Positions 14,202 to 23,270 of a stretch of 29,653 bases of DNA are shown here, in pieces. The DNA is from a bacterium (GTDB taxonomy: Bacteria; Electryoneota; Electryoneia; Electryoneales; Electryoneaceae). Location: the NCBI GenBank assembly GCA_028278125.1, contig JANQEY010000034.1, positions 1-29,653 of the forward strand, in the 5' to 3' direction. The notes beneath the pieces were generated by a model, which did not search any database, was not told the DNA's origin, and worked only from the letters and a program-made list of their open reading frames with translations. The position numbers and the translations under genes are program-made. How positions within the stretch are numbered: the stretch's first letter is position 1; every line of letters starts with the position of its first letter.

Positions 14202-15797
14202 ATGTCGAACAAAGTTAAACCAGCAAGAGATAAAACTATTCCGGATTTATCGAATAATTCTGTAAAATTTCCTCTCGCACTACAGACTTCAATTATATCT
14301 CTTCTTGTTTCTGTTGTAATGTTCCTCCTTTTCATTTTTCTTCTGAATCCACTAATCGAATCGCACCTCTATCACCAGGTGGAGCTCAGGGGTCAATCGA
14401 TAGCTTCCCAGGTCGCTGAATCATGTACCCAGCCGATGGTTAAAGGCGATTTACTATTCGTCGAAACATCCACAAGGGAAATTGGGACAGCAGAAGCAGT
14501 TCGTTATGCAGCAGTAATCACATACGAAGAGATTAACATTAAAGACTGGGAATACGCCGGCAGGGTAACTGATAGCGGTTTGATAATAGCACACTCGAAC
14601 CCGGAAAAAATAGGGTCCACCTTTTTACCTCTTGAGGCGTTTGATCGTAGCATACCATATAATTTCAAGAGTATAAACAGCAATATCGGTCAAACTGAAT
14701 TCCTGTTCTTTCAGCATCCGATGGTAAACAACAACCGTGGCAGGCGACAGGTTGTCGGTACGGCTGAAGTATGCATGCAACTTGATGACATAAAAAATGC
14801 AATGAGAAATATTACTACCTGGATTTCGATTATTGTAGCAATATCTCTGTCGCTATCGCTAATCCTCTTCCTGGTGAATTCTTCAAAGAATGTTCGCACA
14901 GTTAAATCACTTGTAGCTGAGGTATCAAAAATCGGTACAGGAGAATCAGCGCAACATATTAATACCAGGAATAAATCTGAGATAGGATTACTGGTAAATA
15001 CATATAATCAAACTATATCAAGCCTGGAGAAGGTTCACCAGGATCAGATCAACAGGGCACTGGATCAGAGAGTGAATGAAATAACATCAAACATCCATTC
15101 TGATTTGATACCTGGATCTATCCCAACTTTACCCGGGATAAATTTAGCCGTCAATTATGAGTCAAATTCTGTTCCGGGATCTGATTACTATGATATCTTT
15201 AGGATTGACAAGAACCGATGGGCGCTGATGATAGCCGATATTGCTGCAACCGGCCTGGAAGGTTCGTTATTGATGACTAAGGCAAGGAATACCCTTCGAT
15301 CCTTCGTTAAAACGGGTGTTTCACCCGCGGAAGCACTGATTCGTGCTAACAGGCTACTATCTCCAGAATTAAAGGATGGTATTTTTATCACGGTATCGCT
15401 TGTCTACTATGACATGAGGAACAAGGAGCTGAATTTTGCATCCGCCGGTCATCCCCCACCGATTGTGCTGAGAAACAGCAAAACGCATTTCTTAAAACTC
15501 CCGGGATTACCGATTGGTGCCGACAACAGCGGGACATTCGAAAAAATCATGGAAGAGGGTATTCTCTCTTTTAAAAATGATGATATTATCCTCATCTATT
15601 CTGATGGATTAACGAAGATTACAGACAGCAACGGCAATCTATTTGGTGACTTCCGTCTGCAGAGAATTCTTAAATCAAACGAGAAAAACCTGCCTGCTGA
15701 TATATCTGAACAGATTTTAAGAAAAACAGGTGAATTCAGCGAAAATATCAAACCGGAAGATGATTTTGCTTATATAATTCTGAAGCGAACTTCATAA
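14202..15797 (+). CDS. Membrane-bound SpoIIE/RsbU-type PP2C protein phosphatase with HAMP domain
   Basis: 531 residues. TM1 (about 27-48) and TM2 (about 206-225) flank an extracytoplasmic sensor of about 155 residues, possibly dCache/sCache-like. A HAMP linker (about 226-278) and a short coiled coil lead to a SpoIIE-type PP2C catalytic domain (about 300-530). Metal-site motifs are in place: 'GSDYYDIF' (326-333), 'ADIAATGLEGSLLM' (345-358), 'SAGHPPP', 'YSDGLTKI', and the final 'DDFAYIIL'. Such enzymes usually dephosphorylate an anti-sigma-antagonist (SpoIIAA/RsbV-like) protein in response to a signal. No such partner is encoded here. No clear ribosome binding site precedes the ATG. The stop overlaps the next start (TAATG), so the two genes are coupled. 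Confidence 0.9.
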   Translation: MSNKVKPARDKTIPDLSNNSVKFPLALQTSIISLLVSVVMFLLFIFLLNPLIESHLYHQVELRGQSIASQVAESCTQPMVKGDLLFVETSTREIGTAEAVRYAAVITYEEINIKDWEYAGRVTDSGLIIAHSNPEKIGSTFLPLEAFDRSIPYNFKSINSNIGQTEFLFFQHPMVNNNRGRRQVVGTAEVCMQLDDIKNAMRNITTWISIIVAISLSLSLILFLVNSSKNVRTVKSLVAEVSKIGTGESAQHINTRNKSEIGLLVNTYNQTISSLEKVHQDQINRALDQRVNEITSNIHSDLIPGSIPTLPGINLAVNYESNSVPGSDYYDIFRIDKNRWALMIADIAATGLEGSLLMTKARNTLRSFVKTGVSPAEALIRANRLLSPELKDGIFITVSLVYYDMRNKELNFASAGHPPPIVLRNSKTHFLKLPGLPIGADNSGTFEKIMEEGILSFKNDDIILIYSDGLTKITDSNGNLFGDFRLQRILKSNEKNLPADISEQILRKTGEFSENIKPEDDFAYIILKRTS

Positions 15798-17659
15798 TGT
15801 TTAAAAACCTTGAAGATCGTGTAGCCTGGACCTGCGCATCAATCCTCGCCATCTTGATTATAGCCGCATCTTTTGCACCGGATAACTTCAGGGTATGGGG
15901 ACTGGATGGATTAGCCTACTCAGGTAATGTCAGTGTCATTATTTCGTTCGCGGTAATTCTAGCGGTTTCTCTTTCATCCAGGTTTTTTCTTCCATTCCTA
16001 ACATCTCTTACCCAAACCAGAATTTCAACCGGATTAACAGTTGTTTTATTCATTGGTTTAGCGACATTGCTCCTTCCCTCGGCAACATTCCTACGGGGTG
16101 ACGGACAACTGCTGATTAACCATCTGCTGATTGATCAGCCTGCTTCGTTCAGGAGCCCGCTGTATTCATATATAGTCGGGCTGGTCTTTCATACGGGAAG
16201 ACCTTTCGGAATAACACCTCATGGCACATATATTATTATAGATACCATCGCTGTTTTCGTTTATTTCCTGGCTGTACTTAGACTAACTAAATTTTTCAAA
16301 CAAGCGGAAACGAAAATAGCTGTATTTTTACTCTTCCTTTTTTCAGGTAGCATACCGCTCTTTTTCGGACTGGTCGAACACTACGCCCTGCTCCATGCAG
16401 TCCTGGCCTGGGTGCTGGTTCTGGCAATTGAATCAAAAGAGCAGAATCGATTCCCCTGGATATCTCTTGTCCTGAATATCTTTGCGATTTCACTGCATTT
16501 TTCAGCAGTTACAACTCTGCCAGCTTTTATACTGTTGATGAAAAATGGAAAATCAAGAAACTTATGGATAATCTTCAGCGCAGTCGGAATTGTAGCCCTG
16601 GTTATAGCTGCTTTTTTCTTTAAAAGACATATACTATGGCCATTGGGATTACCCGCGAGTGATGGATATTCGTTGTATTCCCTCAATCATATAATTGATT
16701 TGATAAATCTTGATTTCTGGAGTGTGCCGGTTTTACTGGCTGTGGCGTTTCCAGTTATTATTTCAAGTAAAGCAGAATTTGGATTTAACATGACTGCCCA
16801 GTTCCTGCTTGCTGCCCTACTCTCAACAGCGGGATTTGTTGTAATATTCTCCCCCGACCTGGGCATGGCACGAGATGTAGACTTACTGGCTATCTATTGC
16901 CTTCCGGCAACTGTATTCGTTGTCTACTTATTGTATAAATCAAACCTGAAACTTTCATATTCCATCATTAGTGCAATAGTTTTCGTGGGGTTAATATCTG
17001 TGGGGATGCAGGTTTTATCCCAGGGTAATGAACAAAAATCTGTAAACAGGTTTACACGTCTTTTGAGAATTGATGAAGAGAGATCGGCTTACGGATATGA
17101 AGTTCTCGCCATGTATTACAGGTTCAAGGGAAATGCGAAGGCTGAGGAGGAGTCTTACCGACAGGCAATCCTGCATGATGAACATCCCAGGTACCTGGTA
17201 AGGCTTGGACAAATCCTGGTAAAAACATACAGGTATGAGGAAGCTGAAAAATTTGCCAGGAAAGCGATAAAAAAGGATTCTACATTTGCCCTGGCTTATG
17301 GGCTGATGGGTGAGGTTTTCAAATCCCAGTCGCAACAGGATGAAGCAGAAAACTACTTTTATATGGCAATAGAAATAGAACCTGATCTAATTGTGCATTA
17401 CGCGAACCTGGGTGCTTACCTTGCAGACAATGAACGATTTGAAGAAGCTGAGAAAGTTATCCTTGATGGTTTAGATAGAGCTGAACCAAATGGCCAGATA
17501 TATTATGTTTATGGATTGATTCTGCATAAAGAGGGTAAATTGTCCAACGCGTTAAACTATCTTGAAAAATGCAAGAATATCGATCCCTACGGTGAATGGG
17601 GAGCACGTGCGACAAAATATCAAAACAGGCTGCTGATCGCTCCGATAAAAACTGACTAA
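15797..17659 (+). CDS. Polytopic GT-C-like membrane protein with C-terminal TPR repeats
   Basis: 620 residues; its ATG overlaps the preceding stop by one base. Roughly the first 405 residues hold about ten to twelve hydrophobic segments, and the rest is soluble. An acidic motif in the first large loop (FLRGDGQ, 98-104) sits where GT-C glycosyltransferases carry their catalytic Asp, and 'PDLGMARDVDLLA' lies before the last helices. The C-terminal 190 residues contain about five TPR units, for example 'AKAEEESYRQAILHDEHPRY' and 'EAENYFYMAIEIEPD'. Proteins of this build are found among O-antigen or oligosaccharyl transferase-like families, but I cannot name a substrate. The genetic link to the phosphatase suggests a shared signal or complex; this is inference. 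No terminator hairpin is visible after the stop. Confidence 0.75.
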   Translation: MFKNLEDRVAWTCASILAILIIAASFAPDNFRVWGLDGLAYSGNVSVIISFAVILAVSLSSRFFLPFLTSLTQTRISTGLTVVLFIGLATLLLPSATFLRGDGQLLINHLLIDQPASFRSPLYSYIVGLVFHTGRPFGITPHGTYIIIDTIAVFVYFLAVLRLTKFFKQAETKIAVFLLFLFSGSIPLFFGLVEHYALLHAVLAWVLVLAIESKEQNRFPWISLVLNIFAISLHFSAVTTLPAFILLMKNGKSRNLWIIFSAVGIVALVIAAFFFKRHILWPLGLPASDGYSLYSLNHIIDLINLDFWSVPVLLAVAFPVIISSKAEFGFNMTAQFLLAALLSTAGFVVIFSPDLGMARDVDLLAIYCLPATVFVVYLLYKSNLKLSYSIISAIVFVGLISVGMQVLSQGNEQKSVNRFTRLLRIDEERSAYGYEVLAMYYRFKGNAKAEEESYRQAILHDEHPRYLVRLGQILVKTYRYEEAEKFARKAIKKDSTFALAYGLMGEVFKSQSQQDEAENYFYMAIEIEPDLIVHYANLGAYLADNERFEEAEKVILDGLDRAEPNGQIYYVYGLILHKEGKLSNALNYLEKCKNIDPYGEWGARATKYQNRLLIAPIKTD

Positions 17660-17799
17660 ATCATTCTTGCACTTTGGATATCAAAACAATTATTTTCAGT
17701 CATCTTATTCAGAATATGTTTCATAAAAATTAAGTTTCCGGTAGTTGTGATTAATTGTTTGTTTTTTAACTATATCTTTACCAAAAGAGGGAGGCACTC

Positions 17800-19551
17800 G
17801 TGTCTTATAAGCACCTTGGAATAATTTTAATAATCCTGCTCGCATTGACACTGATCTGGGGATGTGCGAAGAAAGATCCCAATGTAGTGGCAAAAGTTGG
17901 TGACTGGACATTAACAACTGATGAGTTTCGTGATATAGCCGCCAAACGCTGGGGAAATCCTGAGAACGCTTCTCGTAAAAGTGTAGATGAACTTGCAGAA
18001 TTACTCGAAGAGGTCGTCATTAACAGGTTGAAGGTTGTTGATGGTTACAATAAGGGTTTAGATAACGATCCTGATGTTCAGAAGGAATTCGAAAAGGAGC
18101 TTAACCGTTCTGCAATATCAAAGCTTTACAGGATGGAAATCAGGGATCAATTGATTTCTGAAGAAGAAGTCCGTGAGTTTTATGAGAAGGACCGCGAAGA
18201 GATTCATGCATCGCATATTTTATTGCTGGTTAAACCTGATGAAGATGACTCGGACGCAAAAAGGCGTATTGACAAAATTCACAAGGAAGCAATCAGGGCT
18301 GATGCAGATTTTGCCGAACTGGCAGGAAAATACAGTGAAGACCAGAGTACACAAGATGGCGATCTCGGTTGGTTTCGCTGGGGTGTGATGGTTCAACCAT
18401 TCCAGGAAGCAGCCTTCGCCTTGAATCCAGGTGAAATTTCCAACCCGGTGAGAACGGATTATGGCTGGCATATTATCAATCTTCATGGACGCAGAGAACG
18501 CGAAGTAGCAGAAGCTTATGAAGATGTCCGCGAAAAAATTATCGGCCAGGTTTCAAAACAACGACACAAAGAACTGGCAGAAAAAGCGGAAAGCTACATC
18601 AATATGCTCAAGGAAGAACGTAGTTATAAGTATATGGAAGGAAGCGCTGAGATTATTGTCAATCTCATGAAAGATAAGCTTAAGAGTAAAGATCCACTAT
18701 CTTTGCTTACTGAAGAACAGCAGAATATAGTGCTGGTATCACTCGACGGTGGTGAAACGGATGTCACTGTCCGTGATCTACTCACTTACGTAAAGACTAA
18801 GGGTACTTCAAGCAGAGCGCTTGAATCCGTAGAACAATTGGAGAACTTCTCTAACAGCTATATCACCCAGGAGTTCCTCCTCCCTGTCCAGGCGAGGAAT
18901 CTCGGATGTTTTGATGATCCGGAGATTGAGGAAAAAGCCAAGGAAACACGTGATCGCAAAATCCGTCAGATAGCACAGAAAACCGTGGTAACTGACAAGG
19001 CTGATCCTTCTGACGAGGACGCGAAAAAGTACTTTGATGAGAATCCATCTGAGTTTATGACAGAGGAACAGTTTACACTTCTTGAAATTCTGCTGTCGGA
19101 TGAAAACAAGGCGAAAGAGCTTGCCGAACGAGTCAAGAACGGTGAAAACATGCGTGAGCTGGCGATGACTCATTCCGAACGTCGTCGCGCCGAAGAGAAA
19201 AAAGGTGTACTTGGTCCTATCAGGAAAACACAGCATGGTGAGATCGGTCGCATCGCTGCAAAATCGGAAATTGGGGAACTGGTTGGGCCTATCTACCTGA
19301 AATCAACAAAGAGATGGTCGTTATTCAAAGTTATTTCCAGGGAAGAACCCAAAGCACAGGAATATGACAAGATCAAGAATAAGGTAAAAAGTAACCTAAG
19401 GATTAAATTAAGAAAAGACCTTGAAACCACGTGGACTGCTGAATTAAAGAGCAAACATAAATATCATATCAACAAAACCGCTTTAAGGAACCTCTTTGAG
19501 GATGTTAAAACGGAAGTAGCTGCTGGGAAAGAAACAACACACGAGCATTGA
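17800..19551 (+). CDS. SurA-like peptidyl-prolyl isomerase lipoprotein (two parvulin-type regions)
   Basis: 583 residues from a GTG at 17800, which is preceded by GAGGGAGG at the ideal distance. The lipoprotein signal ends at 'LIWGC' (lipid-bearing Cys22). A SurA N-terminal-like helical region spans about 30-125. A well-kept parvulin (PpiC) domain spans about 135-231: 'HASHILLLVKP', 'FAELAGKYSEDQSTQDGDLGWF', 'ALNPGEISNPVRTDYGWHIINL'. A second parvulin-like region at about 420-520 ('FTLLEILLSDEN', 'MRELAMTHSE', 'KGVLGPI') is degenerate and may only bind chains. The protein should be anchored in the envelope, facing the periplasm, and help outer-membrane proteins fold. It is the first of three related genes in a row. 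A large hairpin follows at 19572-19605. Confidence 0.88.
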   Translation: MSYKHLGIILIILLALTLIWGCAKKDPNVVAKVGDWTLTTDEFRDIAAKRWGNPENASRKSVDELAELLEEVVINRLKVVDGYNKGLDNDPDVQKEFEKELNRSAISKLYRMEIRDQLISEEEVREFYEKDREEIHASHILLLVKPDEDDSDAKRRIDKIHKEAIRADADFAELAGKYSEDQSTQDGDLGWFRWGVMVQPFQEAAFALNPGEISNPVRTDYGWHIINLHGRREREVAEAYEDVREKIIGQVSKQRHKELAEKAESYINMLKEERSYKYMEGSAEIIVNLMKDKLKSKDPLSLLTEEQQNIVLVSLDGGETDVTVRDLLTYVKTKGTSSRALESVEQLENFSNSYITQEFLLPVQARNLGCFDDPEIEEKAKETRDRKIRQIAQKTVVTDKADPSDEDAKKYFDENPSEFMTEEQFTLLEILLSDENKAKELAERVKNGENMRELAMTHSERRRAEEKKGVLGPIRKTQHGEIGRIAAKSEIGELVGPIYLKSTKRWSLFKVISREEPKAQEYDKIKNKVKSNLRIKLRKDLETTWTAELKSKHKYHINKTALRNLFEDVKTEVAAGKETTHEH

Positions 19552-19571
19552 TATTGACCGGCTTTCACGTT

Positions 19572-19605
19572 ATTAAACCCGGCCAGGTTGCTGGCCGGGT
19601 TTAAT
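19572..19605 (+). terminator. Strong hairpin between the first and second SurA-like genes
   Basis: A perfect 14-base-pair stem (19572-19585 with 19592-19605) has a 6-base loop. No T-tract follows, so it may be a Rho-dependent pause, a partial terminator or an mRNA-stabilising element that lowers expression of the two later genes. The CCCGGCC core resembles the REP-like palindromes. Confidence 0.55.
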
Positions 19606-19656
19606 AGATAGTAAAAACGAAGTTTTGGCCTTCACTTCAAAAATATAACCTGATCA

Positions 19657-20574
19657 ATGAAACGTTCATTTTCGTTCATTATAACAGTCAATTTAATCTT
19701 ATTGCTGACTGCTTTTTCCGGTTGCCAGAAATCTAAAAAGCTTGGCAACGAAATCGCGCGTGTCGGTGATAATGCGCTCTATAACGGCGAAATAGAAGCT
19801 GCACTGACCGAGATGGGACTCGATCCGGCAAACCAGCAGTTCCGTTCCAAATATATCAATCAATGGGTAGATCACAATTTATTGTTGCATGAAGCTCATC
19901 GGAGAGGTCTCGACAGAGATGAATCTGTAACAGAGCAGCTGAAGACAATTAAGGAGCAATTGATCATCAACCGATTGTTCGAGAACGCGGTAAACAGGAC
20001 GGAATCTGATGAAGCTGCGGTGATAAAATACTGGCGGGACCACACCGGTGAATTTACCCGGCCAACGGATGAGGTTAAAATCATCCTGGTAACCGCGGGC
20101 AATAAAAATATTGCCTGGGGTGTGAGAAATTCCATGGACATGGCGAGAACCGCCACCGAGATTGTAGGAACATACGCAAGTGTAAAACTGGATACGCTCG
20201 GTTGGATCCCAGAAGAACAACTACCAAGATCGATCAGAAGAAACTTGAGAAACCTCAGGGCTGGCGATCCATCGCTACCATTTCAAATGGGCAGTGAGTG
20301 GAAAGTTGTTAAACTTGTTGAGAGAGCAAAATCTGGAAGTACTCGTGAAGTGGACGAAGTTGATCATATAATCAGGGCGCGATTAACAGCCGAAAAAATT
20401 GAACATGGTGAGATTGAATTCATTACGAAACTCAGGCAGGAAGCGAGACGAGAAGGAATTGTTCAGCTTTCAATACCAGATGATTTGTATGTCACATCTT
20501 ACCAGGAAACGTCATCAACTGATTCAGACAGTTTGGAAATTGAACCTGATGCGGAATCCCCCGGAGATCGATAG
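19657..20574 (+). CDS. SurA-related lipoprotein with degenerate parvulin domain
   Basis: 305 residues. The lipoprotein signal ends in 'AFSGC' (Cys23). Residues about 30-135 follow the SurA/PrsA N-terminal helical pattern ('NEIARVGDNALYNGEIEAAL', 'YINQWVDHNLLLHEAHRRGL', 'IINRLFENAV'). The expected parvulin domain (about 135-235) keeps only the outline: 'DEVKIILVTAGN' replaces the HILV strand, 'KLDTLGWIPEEQLP' replaces the GDLG segment, and the final strand reads 'EWKVVKLVERA' without the usual GxHI. It is therefore probably a chaperone without isomerase activity. The C-terminus is acidic. There is no obvious ribosome binding site, and the stop (TAG) directly abuts the next ATG, so the last two genes are coupled. 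Confidence 0.82.
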   Translation: MKRSFSFIITVNLILLLTAFSGCQKSKKLGNEIARVGDNALYNGEIEAALTEMGLDPANQQFRSKYINQWVDHNLLLHEAHRRGLDRDESVTEQLKTIKEQLIINRLFENAVNRTESDEAAVIKYWRDHTGEFTRPTDEVKIILVTAGNKNIAWGVRNSMDMARTATEIVGTYASVKLDTLGWIPEEQLPRSIRRNLRNLRAGDPSLPFQMGSEWKVVKLVERAKSGSTREVDEVDHIIRARLTAEKIEHGEIEFITKLRQEARREGIVQLSIPDDLYVTSYQETSSTDSDSLEIEPDAESPGDR

Positions 20575-21873
20575 ATGAGAAAAATTCTAATTGCAATGAT
20601 CACTGTATTATCAATTGTTGTATTTGTCCCTTTAGGGATTCTCCAGGCACAAGATCCCCAGGTGGTAGACAGGGTTATTGCCTCAGTTGATGATGATATA
20701 ATCCTCGAATCTGAAGTATTACAATTTGCGCAGGATATTATCCTTAGAAATCGCCAGGCGTACCAGACGAAGGATGCTGTAAATGAATTGAAGGTGCAGA
20801 TCCTCGAAGAGTTGATCGTCCAGAAGATCCTGGTTTCTGCAGCGCTGGAGGACACAAATATCATTGTTGAAGACAGGGAAGTCGACCAGACCCTGGATGA
20901 ACGTTTGAATCAGATAATTGAACAGATAGGCAGTGAAGAACAGCTGGAGGAGTATTATGGTAAACCTATTCGCCAAATCAGGCGAGAATACAGGAAACAG
21001 ATACGTGATGGTTTACTGGCCGATAAGATGCGCGCGCGAAAATCGCAGGGAATTTCAGTCAGCAGACCTGAGATAGAAGCATTTTATGAAAAACATGAAG
21101 CAGAATTCCCAAAACTCCCGGCACAGGTGCGAATTGCTCATATACTGTTTGAAATAAAACCCGCCAACGAAGCTGAAATAATAGCCAAAGCAAAAGCTGA
21201 CAGTATCTTTCAGCGGTTGTTAATTGGTGATGAGTTCGCGCCGCTTGCGATTGAGTTTTCCGATGATGTTGCTACAGGAGCCAAGGGAGGGCTGCTCGGG
21301 ACAACTGAACGCGGTGACCTGGTGCCTGAATATGAAGAAGTGGCATTTGGACTCGAAGAAGGGCAGATATCTGAACCGATTAAATCCCGTTATGGCTATC
21401 ATATCATCATGCTCAACTGGCGAAGAGGTGAAAAGATCAATACTAGCCATATCCTTATCAGCCTGATGCCAACAGATAATGATGAAATCAGAACTGTAGA
21501 ACTGGCAAGCGACACCAGGCAACGAGTCGTTGAGGGCGAAGATTTTGGACAACTGGCAAGTGATTTATCCGATGATGACGAAACCGCCAATATTGACGGT
21601 GACCTTGGATGGTTCGAGATACAGCAGATGCCCGATGATTTCAGGATGGTAACCGAAAGCCTGGAAACCGGCCAAATCAGTGAACCATTTAAAACCCGCT
21701 TCGGAATTCACCTGCTGAAGCTCGTCGAAAAAACGGATGCACGATCGATCAGCCTTAATGAAGACTGGGAAAGAATTAACAGGATGGCTGTCAACGAGAA
21801 ACAAGACCGTATCTTTCGTGAATGGATTGAAGAAGCGCGGGAAGAGGTATATATAGAAATTTTCGAGGAATAG
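20575..21873 (+). CDS. surA: SurA-type periplasmic chaperone with two parvulin domains
   Basis: 432 residues, nearly the length of E. coli SurA (428). A cleavable signal peptide ends near residue 25 (ILQA-QDPQ). The N-terminal chaperone domain spans about 30-165 ('VVDRVIASVDDDIILESEV', 'LEELIVQKILVSAA'). Parvulin 1 is at about 184-283 ('RIAHILFEI', 'FSDDVATGAKGGLLG', 'SRYGYHIIMLN') and parvulin 2 at about 288-386 ('INTSHILISLMP', 'IDGDLGWFE', 'TRFGIHLLKLVEK'), then the short C-terminal helix typical of SurA. It escorts unfolded outer-membrane proteins through the periplasm to the barrel-assembly machinery. Its ATG directly follows the stop of the preceding lipoprotein gene. Convergent with it, 31 bases away, ends an Omp85-family gene. 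Confidence 0.92.
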   Translation: MRKILIAMITVLSIVVFVPLGILQAQDPQVVDRVIASVDDDIILESEVLQFAQDIILRNRQAYQTKDAVNELKVQILEELIVQKILVSAALEDTNIIVEDREVDQTLDERLNQIIEQIGSEEQLEEYYGKPIRQIRREYRKQIRDGLLADKMRARKSQGISVSRPEIEAFYEKHEAEFPKLPAQVRIAHILFEIKPANEAEIIAKAKADSIFQRLLIGDEFAPLAIEFSDDVATGAKGGLLGTTERGDLVPEYEEVAFGLEEGQISEPIKSRYGYHIIMLNWRRGEKINTSHILISLMPTDNDEIRTVELASDTRQRVVEGEDFGQLASDLSDDDETANIDGDLGWFEIQQMPDDFRMVTESLETGQISEPFKTRFGIHLLKLVEKTDARSISLNEDWERINRMAVNEKQDRIFREWIEEAREEVYIEIFEE

Positions 21874-21904
21874 GAATATTTCTCGAATCGCGTGATTTCT
21901 TAAA

Positions 21905-23239
21905 CTAAAACCAGGGACCAATTCGCAGTTTAATCATATATCCTGAACCGGGATAATTAGCGCTCCTGGAATACTCCAGTCGAATTATTTCCCGGTAAGG
22001 AATGTGAATAATAAGTCCGGCACCATAGGCAGTATCCCATCCGTCCTTGCTCAGGTCATAGTCAACAAAAGGATATTCTACCTTCCCATCCACCGCCCTC
22101 GAATCTGCAAAGAGTGCCCATGATATTCCGAACTTGATATCGTGAGTGTATGGGTTAAAGAATTCTATCGTTTTGAACGTGATATATGTAATGGGTAGAA
22201 TATCCCCCCGCAATTCCGCTGATAGCCCGTAAGTGTTAATTCCTTCAAGATCATCTTCGTAGGGTGTCCTGATACCATTATATTGATCAAGGAGGTAATT
22301 TCTGAACCACGGTACATCGCCTATAGATCTTCCCATATCGGCTTTCAATGCTATATACAGTCCATCTATGATACTATGATATGTGGAAGCCTGTATTTCC
22401 GGACGGGCATAGAAAAAACTGTCGCCATTGATTCCCTGCTCAAGTCTCAATCTAAACTCGATATACTTTCCCTGTTTCGGCCAGGGACGATAATGCCTGG
22501 TATCATATGCGTAACCCAATTTAACCCTAAACATCAATTCACGTTGTGATTTCATATCATCTAAAAACCGGTTTACATCATCGTTATCATTCTCTGCGTC
22601 AAACCTCCTGTTTTCAATTCCGCCACCAAACCATATTTTTGAATTCAGGTCAAAGTTTTTACCAAGTTCGATCTCGAGATCAGCATCTTCCGTTTTAAAT
22701 CCGTATTTCCCTTCAATACTGGATGGATCATTTTCGAGCTTAAATTCACCTTTTAGTTTAGCGAACAGATTCCTTTTTGCTGCCAAATATGGGATATCCC
22801 AGAGAAATTTTCCGCCGTGCGTGCTGCCCGACCATCCGACTATGGATAACTTTTCCGCTCTTCCCCTGAAATTTAAATGGGATAAGATTAATCCGTAATC
22901 AACCCGCTCCGTCGGCCTGTCTTCATCAACTTCAAAATAGATACCTGGCCAGATATACCACAGTTCAGTTACCTGGACAACAAGAATATTTCTCTGGTCG
23001 CGTGTTTCCTGGAATATTTGAACCCTGCTGAAAAGTCCGAGGGATTCAAGTCGTTTACGATCTTTTTCAACAAGTTGTGGATCAGCTACAGATCCGGGTG
23101 ATAACTCCATCTCCTGGATAATTATCGAGCTGAGTGTTCTGTTGTTACCGGTGACTTCTATCGAATCAATAACTGTAGGCATGGATTTCGAAGCATAGAT
23201 TGGTAGATAAAGGGACAAAGAGATTATTAAAACCAGCAT
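21905..23239 (-). CDS. Omp85/BamA-family outer-membrane protein with a single POTRA domain
   Basis: 444 residues from the ATG at 23239. The frame is open up to a TTG at 23341 inside the previous gene, with a weak AAGGGAAG before it, so the start is uncertain. The signal peptide core is 'LVLIISLSLYLPIYA'. One POTRA domain follows ('TVIDSIEVTGNNRTLSSII', 'RLESLGLFSRVQIF', 'NILVVQVTELW'), then a barrel of about 16 strands including 'FRVKLGYAYDTRHYRPWPKQGKY', where BamA relatives carry their conserved segment. The protein ends in Phe (IGPWF), a standard assembly signal. BamA has five POTRA domains, so this is an accessory member (TamA- or ShlB-like in spirit) that may insert or export a dedicated cargo. 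Its closest neighbour, the large barrel encoded just upstream, is the natural candidate; this is inference. Confidence 0.85.
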   Translation of the reverse strand: MLVLIISLSLYLPIYASKSMPTVIDSIEVTGNNRTLSSIIIQEMELSPGSVADPQLVEKDRKRLESLGLFSRVQIFQETRDQRNILVVQVTELWYIWPGIYFEVDEDRPTERVDYGLILSHLNFRGRAEKLSIVGWSGSTHGGKFLWDIPYLAAKRNLFAKLKGEFKLENDPSSIEGKYGFKTEDADLEIELGKNFDLNSKIWFGGGIENRRFDAENDNDDVNRFLDDMKSQRELMFRVKLGYAYDTRHYRPWPKQGKYIEFRLRLEQGINGDSFFYARPEIQASTYHSIIDGLYIALKADMGRSIGDVPWFRNYLLDQYNGIRTPYEDDLEGINTYGLSAELRGDILPITYITFKTIEFFNPYTHDIKFGISWALFADSRAVDGKVEYPFVDYDLSKDGWDTAYGAGLIIHIPYREIIRLEYSRSANYPGSGYMIKLRIGPWF

Positions 23240-23270
23240 AGTAGACAGCGATGTTGTTCTACTCCCTGGT

